Counted from the stretch's first letter, positions 1 to 9,791 are shown. The stretch is DNA of 53,006 nucleotides from Herbinix sp. (GCA_029240245.1 JARBTJ010000021.1:1-53006); one strand, 5' to 3'. Translations and numbers: made by a program. Notes: generated by a model not told the origin, from the sequence alone.

Positions 1-326
1 TAGGTATAAATATTATCTTCGTCTGCACAGATTGCTGTATTTCCGGTTGCCTCTGCTACTATGTATCTTTCTCCGTTAGCCAGATCATATTTGATTAGAT
101 TATCCTGGCTTACCAGATAAGCCATGCCTTCATAAACAGTTGCATCTAACAGCTCCGTCTCAGCATCTGCTTCTATAGATATGATGTTCGCATCTAGATG
201 GATATCGGAATCATTTTTATCTGAGGATTTATTCTTAATCTTGGAGGTTTGACACGCGGTTAAGAAAAGTGTAATTAACATGATTATTAGTAATATACGG
301 AATAAGTTATTTCTACGAACATCCAT
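1..326 (-). CDS. lipoprotein, N-terminal part only
   Basis: The reading frame opens at an ATG at 326 and is still open at the left window edge, so only about 108 N-terminal residues are visible. The start is MDVRRNNLFRILLIIM, followed by a hydrophobic segment and the lipobox LTAC, so the product should be a lipid-anchored protein outside the membrane. A Lys/Asp/Ser-rich linker follows, then residues such as VYEGMAYLVSQDNLIKYDL and NGERYIVAEATGN, which resemble blades of a beta-propeller; that reading is inference. A weak GAAGAGGG Shine-Dalgarno lies upstream. I do not recognise the family and the function is unknown. Confidence 0.7.
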   Translation of the reverse strand, partial: MDVRRNNLFRILLIIMLITLFLTACQTSKIKNKSSDKNDSDIHLDANIISIEADAETELLDATVYEGMAYLVSQDNLIKYDLANGERYIVAEATGNTAICADEDNIYT

Positions 327-395
327 TATAAAACCCTCTTCTTTCAAATCTTACTATAATAAGTTAGGCAATTGCACAATTATAAGTTAGGTAAT

Positions 396-470
396 AGCGA
401 AAATCATATTCTTATGCGATTGCACACAAAACATATACTACTTCGAAGCGAACATTAGTAAGAAGGAATT
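396..470. repeat. degenerate left half of the dispersed palindromic repeat
   Basis: This stretch follows the left half of the repeats at 10591, 46280 and 52915: AGCGAAAATCATATTCT, then GATTGCACACAAAACATATA and CTACTTCGAAGCG. It decays after the point where the intact copies carry their conserved loop, and no clear right arm follows. The rest of the 327-1036 gap is AT-rich and holds only the candidate promoter at 824-852. Confidence 0.55.
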
Positions 471-823
471 GATACGTTATTTCCCACTTTCTACATGAGT
501 ATTTACAGACGTATACATCATTAGCATGTATGAATGCAACGAACCACATTCCATCAAAGTCATTTTACATTTATTACTTTTTTCTGTAAATGGTTAACTT
601 GGTATAATTTTGTAAATTAAGAAAAAATTAAGAACTTTTGTCACAATTAATACTATTTAAAAGTAGAGATTCTACTTAACAAACAAATCGAATATCACTT
701 TACTTCGGATTTATATTCAAAAGGAAAGGTGTTCTGAAATACCGAATTATAATTACCATTATTATACATTATCGAATGTGCTGATATATTCCTATAAGAC
801 ATAACAATCTTTAGAAAAAAGTA

Positions 824-852
824 TTGACAAGCACTTACTGCTCATAGACAAT
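824..852 (+). promoter_or_regulatory. candidate promoter for the Eis-like gene
   Basis: TTGACA at 824-829 is separated by 17 bp from GACAAT at 847-852, a 4/6 match to the -10 consensus. It lies about 185 bp upstream of the TTG start at 1037 and points toward it. Assigned by sequence only. Confidence 0.4.
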
Positions 853-1036
853 AATTACTATATGGTCTAAATGTTGATCCAATCTATCGGGATATCTTTA
901 AACTCTAGTGGTTCAAAAGACTATTTTCATCGATAAGCAATATACTTATCATCAGAAAAGACATTTGTTTCGAAAGTAATAAATAGCTATATCATTATTC
1001 GCACAGAAAAGAAAAATAACAGGGGAGGTTAAATCA

Positions 1037-2263
1037 TTGATAATCAGAAAAATAAAACCTGAAGAGTTAAAACGAACCAACGAGTTGTTTGCGATCGCCT
1101 TTGAATGTGAGACGGATAACATCAAATCTGCCAAAGAAGTCTATGAAGAGGTCCTATCAAATCCTACATCGCGAGGTAATGTAAACTGGAGTGAGCGCTG
1201 GGCGGCCTTTGAAGATGATGATAGGACAATGATGAGTGATTTCATTGTAACACCATTTCCGGTGAATTTTGATGGGAACCGCTGTACTATGACCGGAATC
1301 GGCGGAGTGGCAACGCTTCCGCAGTATCGACGTAGCGGAGGAATTCGTGCCTGCTTTGAAGCTGCATTACCGTCCATGTTTGAGGATGGTGTCGCATTTT
1401 CCTATCTTTATCCTTTCTCTACTGCATATTATCGCAAATTCGGTTATGAGATGTGCTGTGAGCGTTTGCGCTATTATATTAAATTAAGCGCAATCCGGAC
1501 CTATCCCGTGGACGGTACCTGCCATCTTCTGGAGCAGGGCAATATAATGCTGGATGAAATCAAACAGATTTATGAAGTATGGCAAAACAAATATAACATG
1601 ATGATTATCAACGAAGATTATGAATATGCATGGGTATCAAAATCAAATCCTGCTAAGGATCAGTGCTTTACCTATCTCTACAAAAGTAAAGCAGGTGTCC
1701 CAAAGGGCTTTATGACCTTCCGTAAAGAGGACGATGCCTCCGGACGAAATATCAGGTGCAGTCGATTCTTTTATACCGATAAGGAAGGCTTTCAAGGACT
1801 AATCAATCTATTATATACCCTGGCCAGCGATCACAATTATGGCATCTTTGAACTGCCGACAGATCAGATAATCACACCACTGTTTCCCGAATGGTCCATG
1901 GGTGCAGGCCGGTGCGAAAAAGTATTTTGGGGTATGATTAGAGTTATTAACGTAGAAAAGGTACTTCAGATGGCCAGCTACAAGGGTGATGGCAGTATAG
2001 TTATACATATTACAGATGCATTCATACCGCAGAACAACCATAAATTCTATGTACATTTCAAGGAGGGTAAGGCTGACACAGTAACCATTACAGAGGAGCC
2101 TGCAGATATATCACTCGGAATGAATGATTTCTCGAGATTGATTGTCGGAGCCTATGATACAAATGCGTTGGATTATATGGAGGGTGTACAGATCAATGCC
2201 AGTTTAGACAAAATCGCAAAAGTATTCTATTTGAAACCAAACCATATAACGGAATATTTTTAA
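1037..2263 (+). CDS. Eis-type GNAT N-acetyltransferase with SCP2-like C-terminal domain
   Basis: The protein has 408 residues, the usual length for the Eis/YdfC-like acetyltransferase group: two GNAT-fold halves followed by a sterol-carrier-protein-2-like domain. The acetyl-CoA binding region is the GGVATLPQYRRSGGIRACFE stretch near residues 90-115, with the R-x-x-G signature, and an F-Y-x-x-F-G-Y-E segment follows. The start is TTG at 1037 behind a strong AGGGGAGG ribosome site at 1021-1028. The family acetylates amines, including aminoglycosides in mycobacterial Eis, but the substrate here is unknown. The gene stands alone and is convergent with the sugar ABC operon, sharing a terminator at 2391-2425. 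Confidence 0.85.
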   Translation: MIIRKIKPEELKRTNELFAIAFECETDNIKSAKEVYEEVLSNPTSRGNVNWSERWAAFEDDDRTMMSDFIVTPFPVNFDGNRCTMTGIGGVATLPQYRRSGGIRACFEAALPSMFEDGVAFSYLYPFSTAYYRKFGYEMCCERLRYYIKLSAIRTYPVDGTCHLLEQGNIMLDEIKQIYEVWQNKYNMMIINEDYEYAWVSKSNPAKDQCFTYLYKSKAGVPKGFMTFRKEDDASGRNIRCSRFFYTDKEGFQGLINLLYTLASDHNYGIFELPTDQIITPLFPEWSMGAGRCEKVFWGMIRVINVEKVLQMASYKGDGSIVIHITDAFIPQNNHKFYVHFKEGKADTVTITEEPADISLGMNDFSRLIVGAYDTNALDYMEGVQINASLDKIAKVFYLKPNHITEYF

Positions 2264-2390
2264 TATTATTGGTATAAAGGTTTTGAACAAAATGGTGATT
2301 GACTCAGATAAGCCAGAAATGTGAAATTTATATTCACAGCTATTGCATATCTCATACTCCATTAAACTTTTATAGAAATTGTCAAGCAAA

Positions 2391-2425
2391 AATCCGCAGA
2401 GGTTAATTACTTCTGCGGATTTTTT
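2391..2425. terminator. bidirectional intrinsic terminator
   Basis: A 10-bp perfect stem, AATCCGCAGA paired with TCTGCGGATT, encloses a 10-nt loop. A T-run follows on the plus strand and an A-run precedes it, so it can end both the Eis-like gene (+) and the sugar-binding protein gene (-). Confidence 0.85.
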
Positions 2426-2448
2426 AAGAGGAGACATCTATTTAAGAA

Positions 2449-4098
2449 TTATTCACCCTTTGCATCAAGGAAAGCCTTCAACTGGTTATTTGCTTCCTCT
2501 ACTACTTTATCTATGCCATTGTCTTTTAATCTCTGAAGGAATTCAGGTAATTTCTCCGTAGGATCGATGGTACCTACACTGAGAGATAGCGCATACTCAG
2601 CAGCCACGTTAGTGAGAGCACCCATCTCATTCTCAACTGACTTAAAATTAAATGCCCAGCCGAGAATCGGAATTTCTTTAGCAGAACCATAATATGCTTT
2701 AAAGCCATCCCAGAAATCTGCTCCCTGACCTTCCTGCGGAGGAAGAAGGGTAATGTTACCCATACCATTTGTCCAAGGTATATAATTAGCACGTGTATCC
2801 GTAAATACTGCTTCTCCGTTAACGATATTATAGTGAACGCCTTCTACACCATAATCAAGTAAGGTCATTAAATAAGGATCGGTATTTAATAAATTTAAGA
2901 ACATCATTGCACGATCCGGATTCTTGGAAGCTGTGGAAACTGCCATCATAGCACCCTGTGAGGAGGTGGTATCAACAAAAGCCGGTGTACAAGGAACCAT
3001 TGCAACTTCAAATCCACGTTCTTTGCTTGCCTGTTTTTCATAACCCAAAGCGTAACTTTGTGTTCCGATTAAGTATTCACCGGATAACTGTTTCGCAGAA
3101 CGTAAGTCGTTTGCCTGGTTTGCACTACCCATACCAGGATCAATGAAACCTGCCAAATAATATTCACGGGTCTTTTCAACAAATTTCTTGTATTCAGGAG
3201 TCTCGAACTTATTTAAAATCTTGTTGCCATAAGCACCTTCTGCTGCTGTATCCACAGGATTGATGTAGTATGAGAGAATATTGCAGGCTGCGGAATCTCC
3301 GGTAACGATAATGGAATTATTAACCATTCTCTCAAGAACAGCTCCTTCCACTAACAGCGGGAAGAAGTCTTCGCCTTCACCCTCTTTTACCTTTTGAAGT
3401 ATCTCACCAAAGCCATAATAATCGGTATTTTTAATGTCATCAACAGTATAACCGTATTTCGTTAACAACGGAACATTGATATCCCAGCAATTCTGTTGCG
3501 CAATATCTTTGTAACCAGGTACTGCGTATACACCGTATCCGGAAGATCCTTCAATCATGGCACCCTGAGTTAATACATCAGGAAGCAGAGCCCAAAGGTC
3601 GGGAGCATATTTTTCAATCATGTTGTTTTCCGGATCATCAAGGCGTACCCATGCGCCATTTCTCGCAAATGCATTGTATTCATTCGCAGTCCAAGAGCAA
3701 GTAAAATAAATATCTACATCATCACCGCCGTTAATAGCAAGTACAGAATTGGCATCGAAGTCACCCCAGGTTCCCCAGATAGGCTCTAATGTTACATTGA
3801 GCTTTTCCTTAAGGTATTCGTTCGCCTTTGCTAATACTTCACTATCATCGGTAACATTGCTTCCTTCCAGATACCACTTTAAGGTAACCGCTTTGGAGAT
3901 GTCAGGTGTGGGCTCTGCGGTATCAGCCGGTACATCGGTAGCATCCGGAGCATCCGTAGCATCTGGCGCATCTGTTGCGTTTACATTGGAGTTATCTCCG
4001 CCAGTGTCATTTGAGTCATTGTCAATTTTCTTTCCGCAACCAGTAAAAATCATGGTCAGCATTAAAAGTGAAAGGAAAATCGATATTACTTTTTTCAT
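2449..4098 (-). CDS. extracellular sugar-binding lipoprotein of an ABC importer (LplA-like)
   Basis: This family 1 solute-binding protein has 549 residues from the ATG at 4098, which follows AAGGAGG; an upstream in-frame extension lacks a ribosome site. The signal peptide MKKVISIFLSLLMLTMIF ends in the lipobox FTGC. A low-complexity linker (repeats of D-A-T-D-A-P between about residues 35 and 60) joins it to the binding domain. The size and domain character match LplA-type proteins that feed carbohydrate to CUT1-class importers. It is the last gene of an operon with the two permeases upstream. No ATPase is encoded nearby, as is normal for this class, where a shared MsmK-type ATPase is used. 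The sugar is unknown. Confidence 0.9.
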   Translation of the reverse strand: MKKVISIFLSLLMLTMIFTGCGKKIDNDSNDTGGDNSNVNATDAPDATDAPDATDVPADTAEPTPDISKAVTLKWYLEGSNVTDDSEVLAKANEYLKEKLNVTLEPIWGTWGDFDANSVLAINGGDDVDIYFTCSWTANEYNAFARNGAWVRLDDPENNMIEKYAPDLWALLPDVLTQGAMIEGSSGYGVYAVPGYKDIAQQNCWDINVPLLTKYGYTVDDIKNTDYYGFGEILQKVKEGEGEDFFPLLVEGAVLERMVNNSIIVTGDSAACNILSYYINPVDTAAEGAYGNKILNKFETPEYKKFVEKTREYYLAGFIDPGMGSANQANDLRSAKQLSGEYLIGTQSYALGYEKQASKERGFEVAMVPCTPAFVDTTSSQGAMMAVSTASKNPDRAMMFLNLLNTDPYLMTLLDYGVEGVHYNIVNGEAVFTDTRANYIPWTNGMGNITLLPPQEGQGADFWDGFKAYYGSAKEIPILGWAFNFKSVENEMGALTNVAAEYALSLSVGTIDPTEKLPEFLQRLKDNGIDKVVEEANNQLKAFLDAKGE

Positions 4099-4161
4099 AA
4101 ATACTTCCTCCTTATAATAATATTTATCTATGCAAGCGGCTGCCAAACAGGCTAACCGTAC

Positions 4162-5100
4162 TTACCCCTTTACAGAGCCGATTGTCAGACCGGAGATAAT
4201 GTAGCGTTGAAAGAAAGGATATGCACAGGCAATCGGCAACACTACTAATACTACCAGTGCCATACGTAAACTATGTTCAGGAAGATTCGCTATCATCTTG
4301 GATGCTTCCGGTCCGATCATGGAAGCATTTTTCGCCAAAAAGTCTGCCTGACTCTGCATTCGGTAAAGCAGATATTGCAAAGGGAAAAATTTCGCATCCC
4401 TGACATATAATAACGGGATAAACCATTCATTCCAGTATGCAATGGAATTGAGCAGGGCTATCGTTGCTATCCCCGGCTTCGATATGGGTACTATAATTTT
4501 AAAGAAGGTATAATACTCACCACCTCCATCAATTGCTGAAGCTTCTATTAGTTCTGTGGGAACCGACGTCTGAAAAAAGGTTCTCATGATGATGACATTA
4601 AACGGATTTAACAGCATCGGTACGACAAGTGCAGCGTAGTTATCACTTAGTCCCAGCATCAGCTTGCACACATAATAGGTCGGAGCCAGACCTCCACCAA
4701 ACAGCATGGTGAAAAAACAGAAAAACATAAAAAATCCGCGCAATTTAAAGTCCTTACGAAACAATGCATAGGCATACAGGATCGTAATTAACACACTGAT
4801 TACGGTTCCAATCACCGTTATCAGAATACTGTTATAATAGGAACGCCAAAGCTGATCGCCCAGTTTTAATATGAAGTTGTATGCATCCATGGACCACTGT
4901 ACCGGTGTAAAGGAGAAGCCGATTTGCCGGATACTTTCACTTGATGTAAAGGAAATAATAATTACAAATATAAACGGTATGATACACATCAGACAGAACA
5001 GAGCCAGAACAATATTAATTAGGATCTCTGAAGGCAGGCTGATGGAATTCAGCCTTCTGCCAATTCGGCGATTCATAGACATTACTTTATTCTTATCCAT
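4162..5100 (-). CDS. carbohydrate ABC transporter permease (LplC-like)
   Basis: The protein has six predicted membrane segments and the EAA loop, here ELIEASAIDGGGEYYTFFKI near residue 185, which contacts the ATPase. About 312 residues is typical of LplC/AraQ-type permeases. I place the start at the ATG at 5100, seven bases after AAAGGA; a TTG two codons upstream at 5106 sits on top of the ribosome site. It partners the permease at 5138 and the binding protein at 2449. The terminal sequence SGLTIGSVKG is the usual C-terminus of this family. Confidence 0.92.
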   Translation of the reverse strand: MDKNKVMSMNRRIGRRLNSISLPSEILINIVLALFCLMCIIPFIFVIIISFTSSESIRQIGFSFTPVQWSMDAYNFILKLGDQLWRSYYNSILITVIGTVISVLITILYAYALFRKDFKLRGFFMFFCFFTMLFGGGLAPTYYVCKLMLGLSDNYAALVVPMLLNPFNVIIMRTFFQTSVPTELIEASAIDGGGEYYTFFKIIVPISKPGIATIALLNSIAYWNEWFIPLLYVRDAKFFPLQYLLYRMQSQADFLAKNASMIGPEASKMIANLPEHSLRMALVVLVVLPIACAYPFFQRYIISGLTIGSVKG

Positions 5101-5137
5101 ATTCAAATCCTTTCTTTGGGAAGATCACTCCCTCTAT

Positions 5138-6106
5138 TTAGAATAAACTACTATCTTCATCGACTTTACGGACAATGGAATTTGCACCCATTAAGCATAG
5201 AAAACCCACGAGATTCTGGAAAAGGCTAGCTGCCGTACTCATGCCCGGATTACCGGCATTCGTCATAAGAACTCGGTAAACATAGGTATCGATGGTCTGG
5301 GTTACCGGAATCAAAGGCCCACTGTTCATTGGTAACGTAAAGAATAAGCCAAAATCGGAATTGAATATCTTGCTGACATTCATAATAAATAAAATTATAA
5401 TCATAGGTTTTAAATTCGGAAGAGTTATGTACCTGATCTGTTGCCACTTACTTGCACCGTCTATACTGGCTGCTTCATATTGGGAACTATCAATTCCGGT
5501 GATCGCTGCCAAATATAAGATTGACGAATAACCAACATATTTCCAAAGGTTTGCTAAGGTCAATATAATGGGCCAAGGACCCGGCGTATTATACCAGTCT
5601 GTAACCTGCATTCCCAAGTCCTGTTGTAAATTCGGAATCATTCCACGCGTTTTGTCCAGGAACGCAAGCAGAAAGTAACTGGCTACAATCCAGCTCAAAA
5701 AGTAGGGAAAGAACATTAAGGTCTGGTATGTTTTGGCAATGAATTTTTTTGTCAGCTGGCTTAACATAATGGCAAAGGAAACTGAAATTACTAGTCCTAA
5801 AGCAATCCACAGAGCATTATAACCCAAAGTATTTTTTATCATTTTTAAGGAATCAGTAGAAGTAAATAAAAATTTGAAATTATCAAACCCTACCCATTCA
5901 CTATGAATAATGTTATTCCAAAGATTTGGAGCCTTACTAAATATTTTGTAGTCTTTAAAGGCAATTAAAATTCCGAACAGCGGTACATAGCGAAGAAGAA
6001 AGAGCCATATTGCTCCGGGTAACACCATAGTGATGAGCAGTAAAGTTTTTTTTCGTTTTGCAAATCCCCTAGAAGGCGACTTAAGTGTAGCCAAAGATTT
6101 AGACAT
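5138..6106 (-). CDS. carbohydrate ABC transporter permease (LplB-like)
   Basis: First gene of the sugar-uptake operon, 322 residues, starting at ATG 6106 behind GGGAGGA. The cytoplasmic N-terminus (about 20 residues, basic) is followed by six membrane segments and the EAA loop EAASIDGASKWQQIRYITLP near residues 212-232. The extracytoplasmic stretch after the first helix, containing FKDYKIF and WVGFDNFKFLF, is typical of LplB/YteP-like permeases. It forms the heterodimeric channel with the gene at 4162. The upstream gap 6107-6504 contains a tentative promoter and the sigma-factor terminator. Confidence 0.92.
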   Translation of the reverse strand: MSKSLATLKSPSRGFAKRKKTLLLITMVLPGAIWLFLLRYVPLFGILIAFKDYKIFSKAPNLWNNIIHSEWVGFDNFKFLFTSTDSLKMIKNTLGYNALWIALGLVISVSFAIMLSQLTKKFIAKTYQTLMFFPYFLSWIVASYFLLAFLDKTRGMIPNLQQDLGMQVTDWYNTPGPWPIILTLANLWKYVGYSSILYLAAITGIDSSQYEAASIDGASKWQQIRYITLPNLKPMIIILFIMNVSKIFNSDFGLFFTLPMNSGPLIPVTQTIDTYVYRVLMTNAGNPGMSTAASLFQNLVGFLCLMGANSIVRKVDEDSSLF

Positions 6107-6201
6107 TTATATAAATCCTCCCGTTTCCAGTCGCTGAGCAATATGCAACACGCTAAAATTATTGCAGGCAGCGATACCATTTTTATGTATATTTTATAAT
6201 T

Positions 6202-6230
6202 ATTTTACACATAAAATTTTTAAAAGTCAC
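6202..6230 (-). promoter_or_regulatory. tentative promoter of the sugar ABC operon
   Basis: On the minus strand GTGACT (6230-6225) and TAAAAT (6207-6202) are 17 bp apart in a very AT-rich stretch about 95 bp upstream of the first permease gene. The -35 is poor, so this is a suggestion. Confidence 0.3.
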
Positions 6231-6355
6231 TTTACCAATTTGTTCTTTTTTGCATACTCTTGTTAACCTTGCAAAAATTTGGTATTTGGACTATGTAATC
6301 GTAATATCCTTGGGTTTTGAGACAATCAGAACCTATATCTCAGGAAAAAACAGTA

Positions 6356-6403
6356 CAAAAAAGAGCATATGCAAAATAGTTATTATACTATTTTGCATTG
6401 CTC
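6356..6403 (-). terminator. intrinsic terminator of the sigma factor gene
   Basis: On the minus strand a stem of about 15 bp (GAGCAATGCAAAATAG with CTATTTTGCATATGCTC, one bulge) is followed directly by TTTTTTG. It lies about 100 bp beyond the stop codon of the sigma-factor gene and insulates it from the sugar operon downstream. Confidence 0.8.
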
Positions 6404-6504
6404 CTTCCATATGAATGAGTATTAATTTGGGTGGCGGATTTCTGATACCATAATATTTGCTATATATACATAAGTACTTGTTAACGCTATTCCGTTTAAG
6501 TTAA

Positions 6505-8100
6505 TCATCTTGACACAATATACATAATCGGATAATATTTTCCGTCTTCAAGTTCAATGACTCCCCGTTCAGAAGCCTCATAAATATATGCCATTGGATG
6601 ATAAAAAAGAGGTTCAGAATAAACAAAGCTTGGTATGTGGGTGATATGCTTTGGTATTTTCATAATGTTATCCTTTACCGTATCAACCGCTTTCTGAAGT
6701 AAAAGACTGCAATACTTATGGGATGCAGTTCCTTCAATTTCAAAGAAATGTTTTTCATCCTCTACTGTTATATATGGTACAGCTGCTGTTTTTCTACCAT
6801 CTTCTGACTTAAGGAAGCCATACTTTTCAAGGTCCGGAATAAGTTCCGCCTGGAAAGCATTCAATGTATTTGTTCTAACGGCATCAATGGCAAGTATTCT
6901 ATCTTTTTGGCTGAGACTGTATCTAAATTTCGCTTGGTTCGTCGGACCAATGGCTGTATTCCATTCACAGGCCTTTCCAATAGATTCACTTATTTCATCT
7001 ATTCCACAACGTCCACTGACAGCATATCTCGCATTTTCATCGTCAAACTTATAACCATTCGGATATTTTGACCCAATTGCAATCCACTTACCATAATTTG
7101 GTCTTTCAGGATAGTCTTCTATATCATGTTTCTTGCCTTCAACTGCCTCAGAAATACAACTCATATAATTCTGTCTGATGGATAAGATTGCCATAATATA
7201 TAGATAAGTATCGCTGCAAGCAGAAAATCCGGTGATTTCTTTATATTCGTTTACCATTTCTAGTATTATGGGATTTGCTGTATCAAAGGTTTCTTTTGCG
7301 TACTTTTTACTTATTTCAATGTTTTTAAAATCATTCTTAAGAGTTGTAATAACAAAGTCAGTAAATACTTTTTTTCCTTCGTATTTCATTAGTTGGTTTG
7401 CGACAAGATAATCTACACACTCTTCAATGAACACTGCCGGAACACCTAATGCTTGCGATATTTCATCTTTCGTTAAGGGTTTTTCGTAGGTCAAAATCAA
7501 TATGTTTTGATCTAATGAGCTACGGATGCACGAAAACGGTTCTCCATTTAATCCCGTTCTGCCGTTTATGCCAATTGTCAAAATATCCGGCAGATAACTG
7601 TTTTTTGCATAACTATCCATCTGTTCCACTCCTTTTTTTACTTTCTTGCGTCCTGCATCCAAGCGACTAAGAACAGTACCTTTTGGAAGTCCCAGTTCCT
7701 TTGCTATCTGTTCAACTGATTGTTCCTGCATATAATAACGCACCATAACATCCCGATATATATGTGACAGAAAAGCCAATTCCCTTCTTATAGCTACTGC
7801 TTCCTCTGTCTTATATAATTCTTCGAAGGCATCGGTATCGTCGGTTAGTTCCATGCACATATCATCATAACTGGCTACGTTCATTTTATATTTCTTACGC
7901 AAGAAAAGGAAATACTGGTTATTCAGTATAGAAGCGAGATATGCCTTTGGGTTTGTAATTATAGCACCTTTTTTTAAAGCAACCATGGCACAGAGATAGG
8001 TCTCTTGAAGTAAATCCTGGGCTTCCTCTATGTTATGGGTTTTAATTATTGCTGTTTTTAGTAGCATATCGGCATACTGTAATAAATCTTCCGCTTTCAT
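6505..8100 (-). CDS. ECF-type RNA polymerase sigma factor with long C-terminal extension
   Basis: The first 155 or so of 531 residues are a sigma-70 family protein: region 2 in residues 20-75 (AQDLLQETYLCAM, then NPKAYLASILNNQYFLFLRK) and region 4 around residues 105-155, with the helix-turn-helix SVEQIAKELGLPKGTVLSRL. An ordinary ECF factor would end there. Here about 375 more residues follow, without obvious membrane segments, including KPLTKDEISQALGVPAVFIE, which looks like a second winged-helix element. C-terminally extended ECF proteins are known from Firmicutes, with the extension thought to control activity; the signal here is unknown. The start ATG at 8100 follows AAGGAAG. No anti-sigma gene is adjacent. 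Confidence 0.8.
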   Translation of the reverse strand: MKAEDLLQYADMLLKTAIIKTHNIEEAQDLLQETYLCAMVALKKGAIITNPKAYLASILNNQYFLFLRKKYKMNVASYDDMCMELTDDTDAFEELYKTEEAVAIRRELAFLSHIYRDVMVRYYMQEQSVEQIAKELGLPKGTVLSRLDAGRKKVKKGVEQMDSYAKNSYLPDILTIGINGRTGLNGEPFSCIRSSLDQNILILTYEKPLTKDEISQALGVPAVFIEECVDYLVANQLMKYEGKKVFTDFVITTLKNDFKNIEISKKYAKETFDTANPIILEMVNEYKEITGFSACSDTYLYIMAILSIRQNYMSCISEAVEGKKHDIEDYPERPNYGKWIAIGSKYPNGYKFDDENARYAVSGRCGIDEISESIGKACEWNTAIGPTNQAKFRYSLSQKDRILAIDAVRTNTLNAFQAELIPDLEKYGFLKSEDGRKTAAVPYITVEDEKHFFEIEGTASHKYCSLLLQKAVDTVKDNIMKIPKHITHIPSFVYSEPLFYHPMAYIYEASERGVIELEDGKYYPIMYIVSR

Positions 8101-8359
8101 TTTTTCACTTCCTTAGTAAATGATGCATTACACCTATTAAGTTGTAAAATTTAAGTGGTGATTCGGTGATTCGAGAAATTCTTTTAATTTTAATTTTAGA
8201 GTAAAATATTTATGACTAGACTGTCATATATTTTATTTTAAATATTTGTAAATATATCCGATATTTATATATCGACTTATAGAGACCTCTGACAACTCAA
8301 TTTTTTAAATTATATAACCGATTAAAAATATATAATCCTGATACATTATGTGATACGAT

Positions 8360-8992
8360 TTATTGATCGGAGTTGTTATCGTGTTTATTTCTATTTGATA
8401 ATCCATAAGTTTGCTCTTCCCCCCAGCGCTTATATCCCGGTGCTAAAATTCCGAATTTATCCAGTATTTTTCCCACGATCTGTAGATTCATCTCCTGTAA
8501 GGTTTGCGGCTTCTGATAATAGGTTAGCATGGTAGGCATAATATAGGCTCCCGCTTCAGAAAGCGTTAGCATATTTCGAAGATGAATTGTGCTTAGGGGA
8601 TTTTCTCTAACCGCAATCACAAGCTTCCGTCGTTCCTTTAACGTAACATCCGCAGCCCTTAGTAATAGATTATCCGAATAACCGCAAGCCATACCCGCAG
8701 CCGTCTTCATACTGCAGGGGATGATCACCATTCCTTCGGTCGAAAAGGTTCCGCTTGCTACTTTGTCACCAATACTCCTAATATCATATATTTGATCAGC
8801 CAGATTTTTCACCTGTTCGGGGGTATAATCCGTCTCATGTGTGATTGTCAGCTCTGCTCCTTCTGACAGGATCAAATGGGTCTCCCATTCCGGCTGTTCT
8901 TTCATAATATTCAAAAGCTCGATTCCAAGAATAGCGCCACTTGCTCCGCTCATCCCAACGATTAGTCGCCTCTTACCTGATTGTTTTTCCAT
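8360..8992 (-). CDS. ubiX: UbiX-family flavin prenyltransferase
   Basis: UbiX enzymes attach a dimethylallyl group to FMN to make prenyl-FMN, the cofactor of UbiD decarboxylases. The 210-residue protein shows the FMN-binding start VGMSGASGAILGIELL (residues 12-27), the central PCSMKTAAGMACGYSDNLL segment and the conserved RKLVIAVRENPLSTIHLRNM stretch. The start ATG at 8992 follows AAAGGATC. It is the last gene of a minus-strand operon that also encodes a UbiD (12687), a UbiA (11828) and an ABC importer, which fits its role of supplying cofactor to that UbiD. The final 30 or so residues (GYKRWGEEQTYG onward) are a tail beyond the core fold. Confidence 0.93.
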   Translation of the reverse strand: MEKQSGKRRLIVGMSGASGAILGIELLNIMKEQPEWETHLILSEGAELTITHETDYTPEQVKNLADQIYDIRSIGDKVASGTFSTEGMVIIPCSMKTAAGMACGYSDNLLLRAADVTLKERRKLVIAVRENPLSTIHLRNMLTLSEAGAYIMPTMLTYYQKPQTLQEMNLQIVGKILDKFGILAPGYKRWGEEQTYGLSNRNKHDNNSDQ

Positions 8993-9035
8993 ACCGGTTG
9001 ATCCTTTCTTCGGTTATGCATCTTTATGTCAATAG

Positions 9036-9791
9036 TTACGAGATTATATTTTTCCATTTGCATAATTTATATGAAATATAATCGATAGAAACAAACAAGA
9101 AAAATCCGATCACCGAGATAACTATGATTCCGATATACATTTCGATATAATTAATTCTTGACCAGGCATCCAGTATATAATAGCCCATACCGTATTTTGT
9201 CCCGTAGCCCTCTACAAAAAACAGGATGGAGACTGCTGCCCCAAGGGATACCCTTACACTGGTGAGTAGCTGAGGTAATATGGCAGGCAGTGTTACATGC
9301 CGGATGATCTGCCCCTTATTAGCACCGGTGCTTTGTATCACCTGGTACAGTCTCGGATCTATGTTTATTACACTATCTCGTACTGAAATGATAACTTGAA
9401 ACACAATGACCAAAAACATAATGACTACCTTTGATCCATCACGCATACCCCATATTAGCATGGCAACCGGTAAAAGGGCTGTCTTTGGTATCGGGTAGCT
9501 AAAGTAAATCAACGGATAAAGAATGGTATTCGCTTTCTTCGAATATGCCATTAGAATACCAATCGGAATGCCAATGATTAGGGAAAATGCCAGGCCCAGC
9601 CCGATACGTCTTAAACTGTACCATATGTGTACCGCAATATGATCGGATAGGACTGAAGCAAAGCTTTGATATACCCGAATCGGATTCGGAATCACAGCCA
9701 TATCAGTCATAAGAAAGGCCAAATACCATATCAGGTTTATGGATAGAAAGCCCAGCAAAAACATCGTGCAACGTCTATATAGCTTAAGCAT
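9036..9791 (-). CDS. ABC transporter permease, nitrate/sulfonate/taurine type
   Basis: A 251-residue protein with six predicted membrane segments and the EAA-type loop containing QSTGANKGQIIRHVTLPAIL near residue 150, typical of SsuC/TauC/ThiX permeases. It overlaps the upstream ATPase gene by 8 bp, so the two are translationally coupled, and the operon continues to ubiX 43 bp downstream. The substrate cannot be read from the permease. The genomic linkage to UbiD, UbiA and UbiX suggests an aromatic acid or related precursor rather than a sulfonate; that is inference. Confidence 0.9.
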   Translation of the reverse strand: MLKLYRRCTMFLLGFLSINLIWYLAFLMTDMAVIPNPIRVYQSFASVLSDHIAVHIWYSLRRIGLGLAFSLIIGIPIGILMAYSKKANTILYPLIYFSYPIPKTALLPVAMLIWGMRDGSKVVIMFLVIVFQVIISVRDSVINIDPRLYQVIQSTGANKGQIIRHVTLPAILPQLLTSVRVSLGAAVSILFFVEGYGTKYGMGYYILDAWSRINYIEMYIGIIVISVIGFFLFVSIDYISYKLCKWKNIIS

